Positions 49,163 to 64,000 of a stretch of 64,000 nt of DNA are shown one piece after another. The position numbers and the translations under genes are program-made. This DNA comes from Acanthochromis polyacanthus (lineage: Eukaryota; Chordata; Actinopteri; Pomacentridae). Numbering within the stretch: position 1 is the first letter of the stretch; the number at the start of each line of letters is the position of its first letter. The stretch is from contig NC_067132.1 in assembly GCF_021347895.1 (NCBI RefSeq), positions 10,594,995-10,658,994 of the forward strand, in the 5' to 3' direction. Below the pieces are notes generated by a model. The model saw nothing but the letters and a program-made list of their open reading frames with translations. It was not told where the DNA came from and did not search any database.

Positions 49163-49436
49163 GGTCAGAAATGACACGAGGACCACCTGATTAGATTTTG
49201 GCAGTGATGTGGCTTATGGTCTGGATCCACAGATTTGTCAAAGATTTCTGTATCATTGTGAGATAGCAGCAAAGCGTCACTGTAACTATGACTCCCTGTT
49301 GACGATCACATGACTGCGATCCTACTACAAATCCACTTATCGGGACTTATCCATCGGGACTTATCCGTCAGAAATCATACAACGACTGAGCAGCCTTGAT
49401 GGAGTTCTGTGCTCTCTGAGTGCTTTTCTTGTTTTA
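49163..49436 (+). repeat. Dispersed repeat family C, copy 2
   Basis: A shorter copy of the repeat at 41757-42443 in the same orientation, beginning 'gaaggtcagaaatgacac' and ending 'ctctctgagtgcttttctt'. A small internal tandem duplication is seen at 49337-49370 where 'cgggacttatcc' occurs twice. The 5' part and the 200-base block of copy 1 are missing. Confidence 0.65.
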
Positions 49437-52400
49437 GAGATGCAACTTTTTTCATACAAACGATGAAGCTAGAATCACTTGTGATGAAATATTTTGCATT
49501 AATTTAAAATGAAATCAGAATGGAACTGTTTTTACTAGTTGTCTGAAACATTTGGACTCCACTTTATGTCAGGAATAAGAACCTTTTTTGTCATAAAGAG
49601 GCCAAGACCCCCACAATAACACGGTACTCTCAGTCAGTCAGCAACCTAAAACTCACCAACGTTTGTCTAAAATGAACTACAACAGGTATATGTTTACATG
49701 TTCTTATGATCACACTAGGATTTATCGTATGTATGGCTGCTTTACATTAGCTCATACTAATGTCCTAGATTCTTTTTGTGATTTATTCAAGAAACATGTT
49801 GAATCTACACCAGTCAAGTTTGTGATATTTTACAAAAGGCAGAAATTATCAGGGGAGATAGCTGGACTTGCTGCACCAGACTGACGTAGTAGCCTATGTG
49901 TCATCCTCCTTGTTTATATTCTTAAGTTGGATGAGGCAATATTTGGACTGACATTGTGTAGTGGGATCGTGGCATCATGTAAAGTATTTAATCCCTGCTC
50001 GAGGATGTTGTTGTGCGGTTGATGTCAACCTCTAACCTCCCTGTTGAAACATCCCTTCAGGCATCAATAAGGAATCCCCGTCTTCATTATAATTTCAAGC
50101 ACAATACAGCCATGCCCCCCATGTACAGACCTGCCACTGCTTTGCCCTTCTTCTGCTATCTAAGTAAGCTGTTATATCTGTAAACACCTTGCTGTTCATG
50201 TCAGGTGTGCGCTCCACTTCCTAAAGAGAAGGTATGTCTGCTCTTTGTACCATCACAAAGCGCTGTCAGCAGCATATGCTGTATTTTTAATTCAGCAAAG
50301 GCGTTTTGGAAGCCTCGTAGCATGTCATACGCTAGCAGCTCTCAGTGGCGTTCCCCTGATGCTGACAGAGAAATCAAACGTAAAATGGAGCACCAGAGCG
50401 AGCGAGCGGCGATACAGAACAGATGTTCGCAGGAATGTTGACTTTTTGTTTGGCCCTTATCTTTGACGCTGCCATCCTCCGGTAAAGTGAGTGACGGAAG
50501 AGGAGAGAATAAAGAGAGAGGGAGGAGGGGATGAGTGAAAGGAAACAACGGAGAGGAAAAAGGAAAAGCGGTGCTGTTGGTAGAACTAAGTGGAAGAAGT
50601 GTTGGCAGGCGGGATGTTCGATGGCAGGAAAGTGGGACAGCCACACAGCTGTGTTTTGGCGTCGAGGGACCCCCGAGATTGGTGTCACTGTATTTCATTG
50701 TCAAGGAGAAGAAATGGAAACACTAGAGACACTGTGATGTGCAGAGAGAGAGAAGAGAAGGATCGGGGTGAGGCAGGAAAAAATGAAAGTAGAAAGTGAG
50801 ACAGACCCTGGAGCAGCTGCTCTTATATTACCTGATGGTGTCAAATAGAGGCGAGAAAAAAGGTTCTTCTGCTGGCAGTCGGGGGGGCAGATAAACAGAG
50901 GAGGGCTGATGCCTGGTTCAATTGCAGGGTGACCTGGCGACTGCACTCTGTCATTTAAACTGAAGAAGAGGAAAACAACATTTCCCGTGATTCAGCTGCT
51001 ACTCTGTAGAAGGGAGTGCTGATATCTTTAAGATCAGCCTGACAGTTTTGCTTGCCACCTCACAATAAATAGCCCTTTTGAGTTATTTAACACCTGCTGT
51101 GATCTGTAAGAATTTACGATCAGCCATTATTTCATCCTTACAGGATTATAAATAGGGTGATAAATTCCCATGGCTGAAGTCACTGTGGGGTCAGGCTCTT
51201 TTCATGTTTATTTTGCACTGAGTTATCAGTCAAGGTGAAGAGTCTGAGTAATGCCTTCGAAGTCAGATCTAAGGATAGCAAGGGAGAGTGCAACAACTCG
51301 ACAAAACTGGCTCTCCCTGCAGCCAGTGCGGGAAAATCTCACCTTTGCTGTCCTGGCCGAATCACGTTCTTTAGAAAGAAAACATCTACTAGAGATCGAT
51401 GTCTTATCACTCAAACGAGCACTAAAAGTAGCTGATAGTGGGAGTAAATGCGGTGCCATTGTGGGCATGATTGCTTACTGCAGCACTTGTGGCGTGCAGA
51501 CGCTCTATGAGACCAGGACAGAGTGAACGATGGCAGGCCTGATTCACACCAACAGCCTCTCTGTGTACGGATATATGGGACAGCTGAGGTGAAGACAGAT
51601 AAACTAGACCCAAGAGGGAAGGAAGAGAGCCTCTTCAGATCTCATCCCTGGATGTTTCATCTTAAATTATTGCTCCCGTTTAGGACCCTACAGTAGAATC
51701 GCCTGTGAGATGCTTTTACAGCCGAGCCCAGGAGTGTTGCTCAAGTTCCTCAAAGATAAAAAGCCCCACTGTCATCGAATAAAAAAGAAAAGTAGGCAGA
51801 AAAAGCAAAACAACAACAGATGAATGTGGAAAAACAGCCCACCCCTTCTTTTTTTGCCCTTGGTTTTCTAGCACACTGCTGGTAAACAGCGCGTGAACAA
51901 GCGGGCTGCAATTTTGAACGCAGCTTTATTTTCCACCGTTTATTTAAGCCCAAAATGGGTCCTGATGGAGTCATCAGCCCCCACTCGCCAGCTAATGGTT
52001 TAATTATGTCCATCTGGAGGAGGCTGGGAAGGGGAGCTTGCCTTACTCTCCAGTCATTCCTCTGGTAATTTGTCTTCCCCCGCACCCACTGACTGCCGCG
52101 CTGATGACACCGAGATGCGGTGAAGCATTCTGGTGGTGGATCAGCCTCCTGCCTCCCACCCAAAACTTCCATCTAATACTTCCTCTACCTCTGTGGTGCA
52201 CAGTGAGACCCTGCAAGCTGTGTTATACCATGTGATCCCTGACCTTATTGAAGTGTAGTTTATGAAAAGCGAGTTGGATGATCTCTTAAGTGAATACAGA
52301 TAAAATCCTCTGTGCCTTTGCCATGGAGACTCCACATAACATGATTATTCCTCTCTTTTGCATGATAAACTAATAATCCCCAACATAATCATATAATTTC

Positions 52401-55196
52401 ATGACCTTTTGCTACTCTGTGTGGCTAGTGAATACATCAGAACAGCCATCCAACCTATTGTGGTTTAAAAAAGATCTTAGTTACTGTTAATCTCTTAACA
52501 TAAGCCAAACAAAACCTGGTTTCTAGTAAAAGCAAACACGGCTCACCCTAAATCATTCAATGAAAAACAATCTGTGAAATTTATAGGATCCAAATGGCAA
52601 AAACTGCATTAGATATTTACACTACAAAAAGCAATGTTCAGCGTCATTTGACATCATTTCACCGGCAAGAAAACAAAAATGATGACAATAGGTGCATTTT
52701 TGTACAACTAATGGGCTTTTAGAAAAGCCAAGAAAAGAAGACATCATCCACATAAATTGTCTGACAGCTGACCTCTGGTAAGTGCCTTACAATGAGACCA
52801 GTGCAAGTAGCCACAAACATGACTCTAAAATCAGAATACGAATACCAATAGCCCCTTTAAACACGACCAACTTGTGCTTATTATCCCATCTTCTTCTCAC
52901 TGAAAACTTAACCGCTGACCCTGAACTCCATTCCCTCATGTCTCCAGTGCCTTTAGATCACATTTCATGGCTGATTTGTACATAATGATGTTGTCTGGTC
53001 TCAGAAGTTGGTTGAGCTGAATGGCTTTGTTAGTTTGCGGGGCGAACATCATTACTTAGTCTGGGTATTGTTACGAGCACACTAAGCTGTATTCCCCTGC
53101 CAGGAAGATGACATTGAATTACTTGTTGAGGAATTGGGTCAATAAAGAGCGGCAACAGTGTGTGTGTGTCTGTGTTGTGAGGCACTCAGTCTGGATGTGT
53201 ATTCCTTCAACTTATAACATTTACCCGAGAAAGTGTCCGTCTTTGCCTCTGGATGTGTTTTATATAAAAGAAGAACGATGGTTATAACTGCGTCTTTGTC
53301 GGATTTTTTTATTATTGCTCATCTTGGCTGCAGATTCTGGGTCAGAATGTCTTGTTGAGACGGTTCATTTGTTGCTGCCATCATTTCAGCAATGCATGCC
53401 GAAATGGCTCATTCCTTTTGCAAGGTGATTTTAACATTTGAATGGAGGCCTGTTCTGCACAGATGACCTAGTTGCCTTTTTACCCCTGAAAGCACACACT
53501 TTTGAATGTGAAGGTCGCAATGACGCATGGCCATAATATGCTGTTAGGGCATGGAAGTGAAATGCTACAGGTAGGGGCTCATGTGTTTAATCAGCCTGTT
53601 TGAATAAAAGGAAAGTGTTCCGTTTACTGTCCTTTTCTGTTGTTCTCAGTGAAAAGCCATTTAACCACAGATTTTCTGTTTGGTCTGTTGAGTCCACTGA
53701 AGTAGCCGACCTCAAAGCAGTCTCCGTCTCACATAAATGTGGAGGATTTATCTTTAACAGTTTTTGCTAATAGATGAGAGCGAGGATGTTGTTCCAGCTC
53801 GTCAGCTGTTCTCACCTTTGCCAGCACCTCAAAGAGTGAGTCTTCTGTCTAACATTGCTGCCGATCAAAGGACGGAAACACTGTCAACCTGCAGTCTGAG
53901 CCTTTGAAAGTTCAAATCTCTTCCTTTCTCTTTCTGACAGAAGAAGATGACTTTGATATTGGTTACAAGGAGGGCAAATTTTTTTACATTGTCTCCACAA
54001 AAAATCCTTACTAATTTAATATCGGTGTCAAACGAATTGCTTGAATTAGACCAAATTAAGAATCCGTTTCTCTGCAGTCATTTTCAAGGTGTAGTTCTAC
54101 ACTGAGATGTTCAGTGGATTCAGTAGAATGTTTTACCATCCTGTGGGGGTCTGAATGTAAAATCATTTCCAAAATATCAGCCGCCACAGGTTCAAGTAAA
54201 ACAATAACAATTCTGGCAGCGACTTTGAAAAACCTTCAGCATTCTTTAAACTGGCTGTGAGGCTGTAGGTCAGAAGAGAGCCTACAAACTGTCCACCCGA
54301 CTGTTGCTTTCTCTGAGCCTGGCCTGGAGAGGAGTGTTTTGGGGAGCGATAAGACTCACAGAGGAAGACAGAGGGAGGCAACGAGGGAAGGACAGAGGAG
54401 AGTGAGGGGTGGAGGGGGGCACTGTAAGATGGCAGCCATGGGGGAGCGGTATCGGCCTCAATTATGACGGGCAGTGGAGCGCTGCTCAGGAGCAGATGAG
54501 CTGAGAGCCGGCCCCGGCGGAAAAGTCGGCGCCTGATAGCTGATAATCCCCTGGATGAACTGGGACAAACCGGTCACAGATGGAGCCGTCCCATGGTCAG
54601 GTGTGATGCCAGCTACTGGCAGCGCTGCATGGAAATGCAACATAATGAAGTTAGGGGAAGGTTTTTGTTGGGTAAGATGAGGGGAAGGTGGAATACTGTG
54701 ATGTGGTTGATTAGGAAAGTTAGGGTGGGCCGTCCTTGCTGAAGCATCCATGTGCAAGACAGTCTTTAAAGATACATTTTTTCTTTGTTATTCTGCAGAA
54801 CATAGCTACACCAGTTTTTAACTTTGAATACCTACTACATACCAATAACTTTAAAGAGCAGGCCTAACATGCTTATTGCCCAAATTATTTAATGTTGCTT
54901 ATTGCTAACATCCACATTTGTGTGCTAACAGTCTTCTTCACTGCTTTCACAAAGCATTGCTGTGGTTGTTGGCATATTAACAGCCCCAACTGTTGGACAA
55001 CAGTGGACTTGTATGAAACTAGTCTTGCACAGACAGTCTATTCTCTGACTCGACGTGTACAGTGTCGGTCGGTTGCTGCCTGGAGGTGGTGATTGTTGTT
55101 TTCTTTTGCGAAGTGAGTTTTGAAAAGGTAACAGAAAGCTGCGTGAAATGCACGGCCAGTGGAAGGCTTCAAACCGCAACTACATCCGGTTAGTCA
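49437..55196. other. Intron stretch, no gene seen
   Basis: No exon is recognised. 50472-50600 and 50735-50800 are strongly purine-rich (GGAAGAGGAGAG type) and give poly-Arg/Glu/Lys frames on plus and Ser/Leu/Pro-rich frames on minus. Another purine-rich patch lies at 54355-54420. The rest is ordinary AT-leaning sequence. Confidence 0.55.
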
Positions 55197-55204
55197 GGCT
55201 AGCA

Positions 55205-56183
55205 CAGGGGTCGGCAACCCTCGGCTCCGGAGCCGCATGCGGCTCTTTCATCCTTCTGTTGTGGCTGCCTGTAACTTTTAAAATAAATAATCAGCAGACT
55301 ATTTAATTAAAATTTCTTTTATTTTAGGTTAATTTAAAAAAAAATTCTAAATTTGAAGATTATGGTGATCTTGTAACATCAAAATAAAACGTCTTAATTT
55401 TTGTCAGTCAAAATATGCGTCCCAGCCGTCAATCTACGACCCTCGCCGGCCTGCGTGTATTCATTTGGAGTCCTGTTGATCTTCGGATCCCAGTGTTTCC
55501 TCTACATTTATTCAGCAGCGGTGGGCCACCATTCCTAAATCCTAGCCATCGCTCCTTCAAATTTATTTCTTTTTTTATTGTCGCAAATACATCACTGCTG
55601 CATGTCTCCGCCTTCACAGCAGAGTCCTGCATTGTGTCGGGTACTCGTGAGTACTAAGGTAAACTACGGATAATTATCTTGCTCAGTATCTACTCTTTGA
55701 TATGTCAGGTTAATACGACGTTACTCACGAGAGCACGGCTCGATGTCACGTCCAGCATCCAGGCAGCAGGTCAGAGAGTCAGAGGAGTGTCGTCTTGGAA
55801 AATAGGGCAGCGACTTACCGGATAAAAGTTATTAGCTTAAGATAAATAGATAAATAGATTTTACAAGTTAAATAGACATTCACAAATTATTGATTTCCAG
55901 CTAACATTACGTAACATATGAGGTCCAGGAGCAAAAATGACATTAACCAGGTAAGATAAATATTAGTGGTAGGACACAATTAAAAAAATGAATCTGTCTA
56001 ATTAGAGGCTTTGTAATTAATTAATCACGACTGATTAACAAGGGCATAGAGGTAAAAAAAAGTGATATATGCAGTATTGTCTTCATTTTAAATGCCAAAA
56101 GGTTTTTGTGGCTTCCGGTGTTTTCTTTTCTGGGAGAAACGGGTCGAAATGGCTCTTTGAGTGTTAAAGGTTGCCAACCCCTG
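55205..56183. mobile_element. hAT-type element with perfect 8-bp duplication
   Basis: The termini CAGGGGTCGGCAACC (left) and, inverted, CAGGGGTTGGCAACC (right) match at 14 of 15 positions. A perfect 8-base target duplication GGCTAGCA flanks them at 55197-55204 and 56184-56191. It is 979 bases and does not encode a recognisable transposase. CAGGGGTCGGCAAC ends are known from hAT elements of vertebrates. Within it, 55970-56045 looks like an inverted fragment of hAT family A. Confidence 0.92.
55968..56045 (-). repeat. Fragment resembling hAT family A end, inverted
   Basis: 'ggctttgtaattaattaatc' followed by 'acgactgattaac' is close to the reverse complement of the family A 3' region near 13606-13645 ('ttaatcacaactaatt...attacaaagcc'). 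It sits inside the CAGGGG-ended hAT. It is either a nested insertion remnant or shared AT-rich subterminal design; short and AT-rich, so uncertain. Confidence 0.35.
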
Positions 56184-56191
56184 GGCTAGCA

Positions 56192-59624
<3,433 letters not shown>

Positions 59625-60712
59625 CATCATAGAGAGCCGAGGCGCCTCATCAGAACACAGATGCGCCCTGATTAAGGGTGAGCACAGCAATGACAGAACT
59701 GCATTAGTGTGATGTATGTGTTGTTAGCCAGCAAGCAGCTAATTCCAAATTTAACACCTGATTCACACAATGCAGTCACACCTGAGTGCAGGCCAAGATT
59801 TACTACCCTTGTCAGACCGCTGATGGCTTTTATAAGTAATTTTTCGGAGTCCCCGATTCATTCTCTCTCGGCGTTGCTGATAATGAATTATGATTCTGGG
59901 TAAGGATTCAACTTAAAAGCAAAATTACAGTCATTTGGAAACTGGGTTGGCGTCAGAGAGTGACTTCGCTGGAGGGAAAGCCCCTTCCTCACGCCCCCCA
60001 CCTGTGAGGTGTCTGTACAGCCAGAAAGCACTGTTTTCAGAGACAAATTCATCTTCCATTTCAGCACATGCTGAATGAAGTGGGCCGGATTTTCTACAGA
60101 TTTTTGTACATGATGCAGTCCGTCCCCAAACTAAAACCACAGGAGTGGCATTTGTAGGGCTTGACCCAAATATCAGAATATTCAGTCGCTGTGGTGGTAT
60201 CAGAATATTAATTTTGAGATCAGAATACTCGGATCCCAGTATATCCCCCACTGCTGCCGCTGCCACCAAGTAGCTGCTTTACTGCCGTGAAGCATAGGTA
60301 TATCTGAGTCTTGTGGACTGCAGTGACCTCTGGGGTCAGCGTTACTTTTGATTGGCCGGTTGGCTGGCTGTATTACTGCTGGAGTCAAGTCTGGCCCACT
60401 TGGATGGTGGAAACAACTGTGACTGCTATCCTAAACTGGCATTCGCAGCCAAACACCGTTGGAGCACATTTTCTCGAAGGCTGGCTGCATTATGAGCAAA
60501 AGCAGGAGTTCACTCTAGCCCGAAAATCTAGATAAGCTCAACTTCCTGGCACAAAACATGAAGAGAGTGTAGGTAGGCTACTGAAATGTCCATTCTTGTA
60601 AATATATGCCACTGTTTTGCACTACCTGTCTTGTTTATATAAACAGGATTATTCAAAAAGAATGAACTGATTTCACTTTGCAATATTTTAGTAAGAAAAC
60701 CAGAAGAGAACT

Positions 60713-60882
60713 CCAGCCAAGTCACAAGAATTCTACTCACAATCAGCTTTTATTTTCTGTCCAGACGCGTATAAGCACATCACGATCCACTGAGTTGATC
60801 GCTGTTGCTATTCGATGTCATTTGATAACCTTAAACTTCAAATAAAAGTTGATTGTGAGTAGACTACGTGTGACTTGGCTGG
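60713..60882. repeat. Long inverted repeat, 42-base arms, 86-base loop
   Basis: The left arm 60713-60754 starts CCAGCCAAGTCACA and ends CTTTTATT. The right arm 60841-60882 starts AATAAAAGTTG and ends TGTGACTTGGCTGG. Comparing the left arm with the reverse complement of the right arm gives 38 of 42 matches. In an adarb2 precursor transcript this would fold into a double-stranded stem of about 40 pairs. Confidence 0.85.
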
Positions 60883-60933
60883 AATTTTCTATTGCTTTTC
60901 CTTATTAAAATATTATGTAGTGAATTTGGTCCA

Positions 60934-61402
60934 GGGCTGCACAGTGACGTAGTGGTTAGCACTTTTGCCTTGCAGCAAGAAGATCCCCGGTTCAAATCCC
61001 GGCCTGGGCCTGGGATCTTTCTGCATGGAGTTTGCATGTTCTCCCTGTGCATGCGTGGGTTTTCTCCGGGTACTCCGGCTTCCTCCCACAGTCCAAAAAT
61101 ATGCTGAGGTTAATTGATGACTCTAAATTGCCCGGACTTTGCAAATTAGCTCTGGCTATAGATGTCATAGTGTTATACATGTTTATTGTATACACTGGTC
61201 CCTATTAAAATAAACAATAAATAAATAAATAAATAGGTGTGAATGTGAGTGTGATTGTTGGTCTGTATATGTAGCCCTGTGACAGACTGGTGACCTGTCC
61301 AGGGTGTCCCCTGCCTTCACCGGAGTCAGCTGGGATAGACTCCAGCACCCCCCGTGACCCTAGTGAGGATAAAGCGGTGTATAGAGAATGGATGGATATA
61401 GA
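60934..61402 (+). mobile_element. tRNA-headed SINE, copy 3, interrupted
   Basis: The head GGGCTGCACAGTGACGTAG continues into TAGTGGTTAGC and B box GGTTCAAATCC; the body and ATGGATGG tail are as in copies 1 and 2. A perfect 12-base target duplication GAATTTGGTCCA lies at 60922-60933 and 61403-61414. Between 61134 and 61234 the body is split by about 99 foreign bases (LINE-like tail). It lies within the MITE of 60644-61433, so it is younger than that MITE. Confidence 0.92.
61135..61233 (+). mobile_element. LINE-like 3' tail inserted in SINE
   Basis: Copies 1 and 2 read straight from 'ctctaaattg(c/t)ccg' to 'aggtgtgattg', but here about 99 bases intervene: 'gactttgcaaattagctctg', 'gttatacatgtttattg', 'cctattaaaataaac' and a final (AATA/AAAT)n tail. 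The tail and motifs resemble the 3' end of a teleost L2-type LINE (recalled, not searched). Only the 3' end is present, as expected for 5'-truncated retrotransposition. It is the youngest layer of the stack. Confidence 0.7.
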
Positions 61403-61440
61403 GAATTTGGTCCATTCTTTTTGAATAACCTGGTATGCAC

Positions 61441-61480
61441 GTGTGTGTGTGTGTGTGTGTGTGTGTATACATACACATAT

Positions 61481-61537
<57 letters not shown>

Positions 61538-61542
61538 TATAT
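61441..61542. repeat. Compound (GT)n-(TA)n microsatellite
   Basis: GT run 61441-61466, then imperfect 'tatacatacaca' and long TA runs to 61542. It lies between the MITE right end and the hAT right end. Confidence 0.95.
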
Positions 61543-61575
61543 GTATCTCAGAAATTGCTATTCGGACCAGCCCTA

Positions 61576-63024
61576 GACATTTGGCACTGAGCTGGTTGTG
61601 TTACTGTCAACAGCACACATTAAAACCCAGGTATTGGACTGACAGGCGTCACAAACACATCCCTGTTTAATACTCATTTCCACTGATTCACAATGACAGT
61701 GTGTGAGGTCCCCGTGATGAAAAACAAGGGTGCGATTCATGTCAGGCACAGCAGGCTTTTGTCTGTCGACAACTTATGTGATTTTGAACAGGTGTATGTG
61801 CCACCTTGTCCCATCTGGCCTTGGTATATTTCCCAACCTGCTATTTGTCCCGTTTTATCCCCCTCTCTGTGAAACAGCGGTGTGTTGGTGTGTGTGATTG
61901 TTTGCGTGTCCTGTGTCTGCGGTTGCTAGTGGTGTTGTTCCAGGTCAGGCTGGTGCTGTATAATCATGGTTGTGTCAGCAGCCGGCCCGCTCATCACTGC
62001 ACAAGGATAGCAGCCTCTGACATTGACCCCCCGCCACTACCTCCCCTTTCAACACACAAACACTTCTGCACTTCCAGGGTTATTATACCGTAATGGAGGT
62101 GGAATTAAAAGCTGTGGCCTTATTACCACAAATGCCTCTCAGATGAACAGAGGTGACACAGTTCAAGGATCGGGGGAGCTGTGCTGCCTCAAAGATCTTA
62201 TGAGCTTATTTGTGACCTCTGCGTGTTCTTTCTTCATTGACATGTTGGAGGCTTCAACCAGAAGATTAGTGTTAGTACAGCAGTTATATTAGTTACTATT
62301 ACGCAAAAGATACTGATGTTTAGTAAATTTAGTGAAGCTAAAATGATACCGATATGTTCTGGCAACGGACAATAAAGAGCTTCATTGTTTGATAGAACGT
62401 TGATAGTTTCACTAAATGCAAGTTGATTTTACTCACAGGTATCAAAGGGAGATCATTCTATCACCCTTGTTTATTTCATTTATATGCACAAATATATTTA
62501 TTTGTGCTTTGTTCAGTGTTGTTTTTAGGCTATATTAAAATTATCTGTCTGCTTTCTTAAATAAAGTGATTATATTTGAAGCAAGATCAGTAAATTCAAA
62601 TTATCCTGTCATGAGCAAAAACTAACTTTTTGCTCTTGAATTGAAGCTTATTTTAATAATTATTTATGACTTGGTTTATGTATTTTGTATATGTGTGTCT
62701 GTGTGTGCATGTGTGTGAAATATTGAATTACAACTGAAACAAAGCATTTGCTCACCCATTTGCCAGCCTTATGCACTAATTAGTAAGCTACCACCGCAAC
62801 AGCCAGTGCATAGTGCAGCCTAAGTCAGCTATAACACATCAGTTTGACAAACAAAAATCATCATCTAAAAGAAATGAATTAATAATAGAAATAGATAGAG
62901 GTAATCAAACTTTTGAAATATTGGGTAAAATGGCCTAAAAAGTTGAAATAATTAACTCACAGTGTTGGATGTGTCTCAAAGCTTATGGGAAATGCTTGTT
63001 TGCTGCTGTGTATGTGCATTTGTT

Positions 63025-63070
<46 letters not shown>

Positions 63071-64000
63071 CAGTCGAGGCTGGTCTGATTGAGTGTGCAG
63101 CTGCATGTCACTTGATTACACACACACACAAACACACACACTTTCCGATAAAGTTTGTGCATTTGTCTGTCTCTGCTTGTTTTTGCGACAGAATTTGCTG
63201 CGTTTGTGTGCGAGCGTAAAGCGACAGTGGCAGAGAGAGTGTGTGCATGTGTGGATGTGTGCTAGGATTTGCCTGAGGACAGCAGTCATGCTCCATTAAT
63301 TAGCACAGCAACCTGCTGACTTTCAAGTAGTGGTGGCAAAATTAACCCTGCATCTCTGAAAGACCCCGAAAAAGCCCGTGTTGTTCCAGCCTTGATTACC
63401 ACTCGTACCGCCATTGTTGCGTGGTCGTGCTACAACACGTGATCGTGTGCTTGCGTCTGTGGAATTGCACATCTGTGCCTGCGTCACGCCATCAGATATC
63501 ATCTCTCAACTGGCGATCCCCTGCTGAGCGCCTAGAAACACTGGAAAAAAAGCCCCAACTGGCTTTCCTTTCATTAAGAATCCCATCAGATTGGAAAATG
63601 CAATCATAACAAAGTGGCAGCTAAATTGTATTTCTTCTTACTCTTGAGAGGAGGGCGGTGTGACTGGGTGAGCAGTGGATATGAAATAAACAGATTTCTG
63701 CTGCATGTATACGCAGGAGACTATTACATTCTGATGCATTAACATGTAAGCTTCAGCGTAGGATACCCACAGATGGGAGAGCGTCTGAGCTGTAATGCCT
63801 ACAGTAGAGTGCAGCGCCTCACTCTAACCTGATGAGTAAAGTTGAAACATAAGGGTCAGCTGTGGGGTTGTGGGTTCTCACATCTATCAATGGTGTTTTG
63901 AAGCGCAGCTCTCTGTTCTCCCTCTCCTCCCTCCCAGCATTTGGCTGCCTAAAAGTCTTGCGAGATGTCAACCTGCATTATGGCGCCCTCCCACACGTCC
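61576..64000. other. Intron stretch to window end, no gene seen
   Basis: No exon is recognised to the last base. It contains a (GT)n run at 63026-63068 and a CA-rich patch at 63119-63141. The remaining open frames mainly cross these repeats. Confidence 0.55.
63026..63068. repeat. (GT)21 microsatellite
   Basis: An uninterrupted run of about 43 bases, seen directly. Confidence 0.95.

Larger units (their letters stand above)
60644..61433. mobile_element. MITE with TTATTCAAAAAGAATG termini, nested
   Basis: The left end contains GATTATTCAAAAAGAATGAA and the right end, inverted, GGTTATTCAAAAAGAATGGA. Without the SINE the element is about 310 bases. It carries a 42-base inverted repeat (60713-60882). 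It lies inside the hAT of 60155-61575. No target duplication beyond a possible TA was resolved. Confidence 0.65.
60155..61575. mobile_element. hAT element, outermost layer of nested stack
   Basis: The left end TAGGGCTTGACCCAAATA and the right end inverted, TAGGGCTGGTCCGAATAG, pair imperfectly. The 8-base flanks are GGCATTTG (60147-60154) and GACATTTG (61576-61583), matching at 7 of 8. The span includes a MITE (60644-61433), a SINE (60934-61402) and a LINE tail (61135-61233). Subtracting them leaves roughly 630 bases of the original element, without a recognisable transposase. Confidence 0.65.

Noticed and set aside
50342..50799. Several overlapping frames on both strands, up to 120 codons
   Set aside because: Arise from a purine-rich tract; repeated low-complexity residues and no homology recognised.

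Overview
The window looks like nuclear DNA of a spiny-rayed teleost fish. It is AT-leaning, almost devoid of long open frames, rich in (TG)n, (CT)n and (TA)n microsatellites, and carries many teleost-type transposable elements: hAT families with 8-bp target duplications, Tc1/mariner-like and TTAA-type MITEs, a tRNA-headed SINE and a LINE 3' tail. Nothing bacterial, plasmid-like or viral was seen.

One host gene is recognisable. At 19230-19332 (+) lies the first coding exon of adarb2 (ADAR3/RED2, the brain-type member of the ADAR family). It opens with MASVLG and ends in the basic R-domain KRRRRRRSKRK, followed by a GT donor at 19333. A CpG-rich leader with no upstream ATG (about 18841-19229) precedes it. 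Positions 1 to about 18840 are therefore upstream intergenic or promoter-proximal DNA. From 19333 to the window end (44.7 kb) is most simply intron 1, as I recognise no second exon; the neighbouring genes lie outside the window.

Layout: 1-18.8 kb holds a MITE inside a MITE (3816-4769), a (TG)n tract (7204), an internally deleted Tc1-like MITE (8794) and an hAT remnant with a BED zinc-finger frame (12852). 18.8-19.5 kb is the adarb2 5' end. In the intron: a long (CT)n (27033), a SINE (28646), an hAT with an intact 8-bp duplication and a BED frame (31432), a nested hAT stack (35474-38521), a Tc1-like MITE (40889), a second SINE (41318), a dispersed repeat present twice (41757 and 49163), a 977-bp DNA transposon (43928), an hAT-type MITE (55205), (TG)50 (59521), and a four-deep stack of hAT, MITE, SINE and LINE tail (60155-61575).

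The sequence gives no sign of a new multi-gene system. The points most worth checking are the adarb2 exon, the two nested stacks whose insertion order can be read from target duplications, three independent BED-only hAT remnants, and an intronic inverted repeat that could fold into double-stranded RNA within the transcript of a double-stranded-RNA-binding protein. Intron and intergenic stretches without a listed element contain no gene I can support; several have the look of conserved non-coding elements, but that needs alignment.
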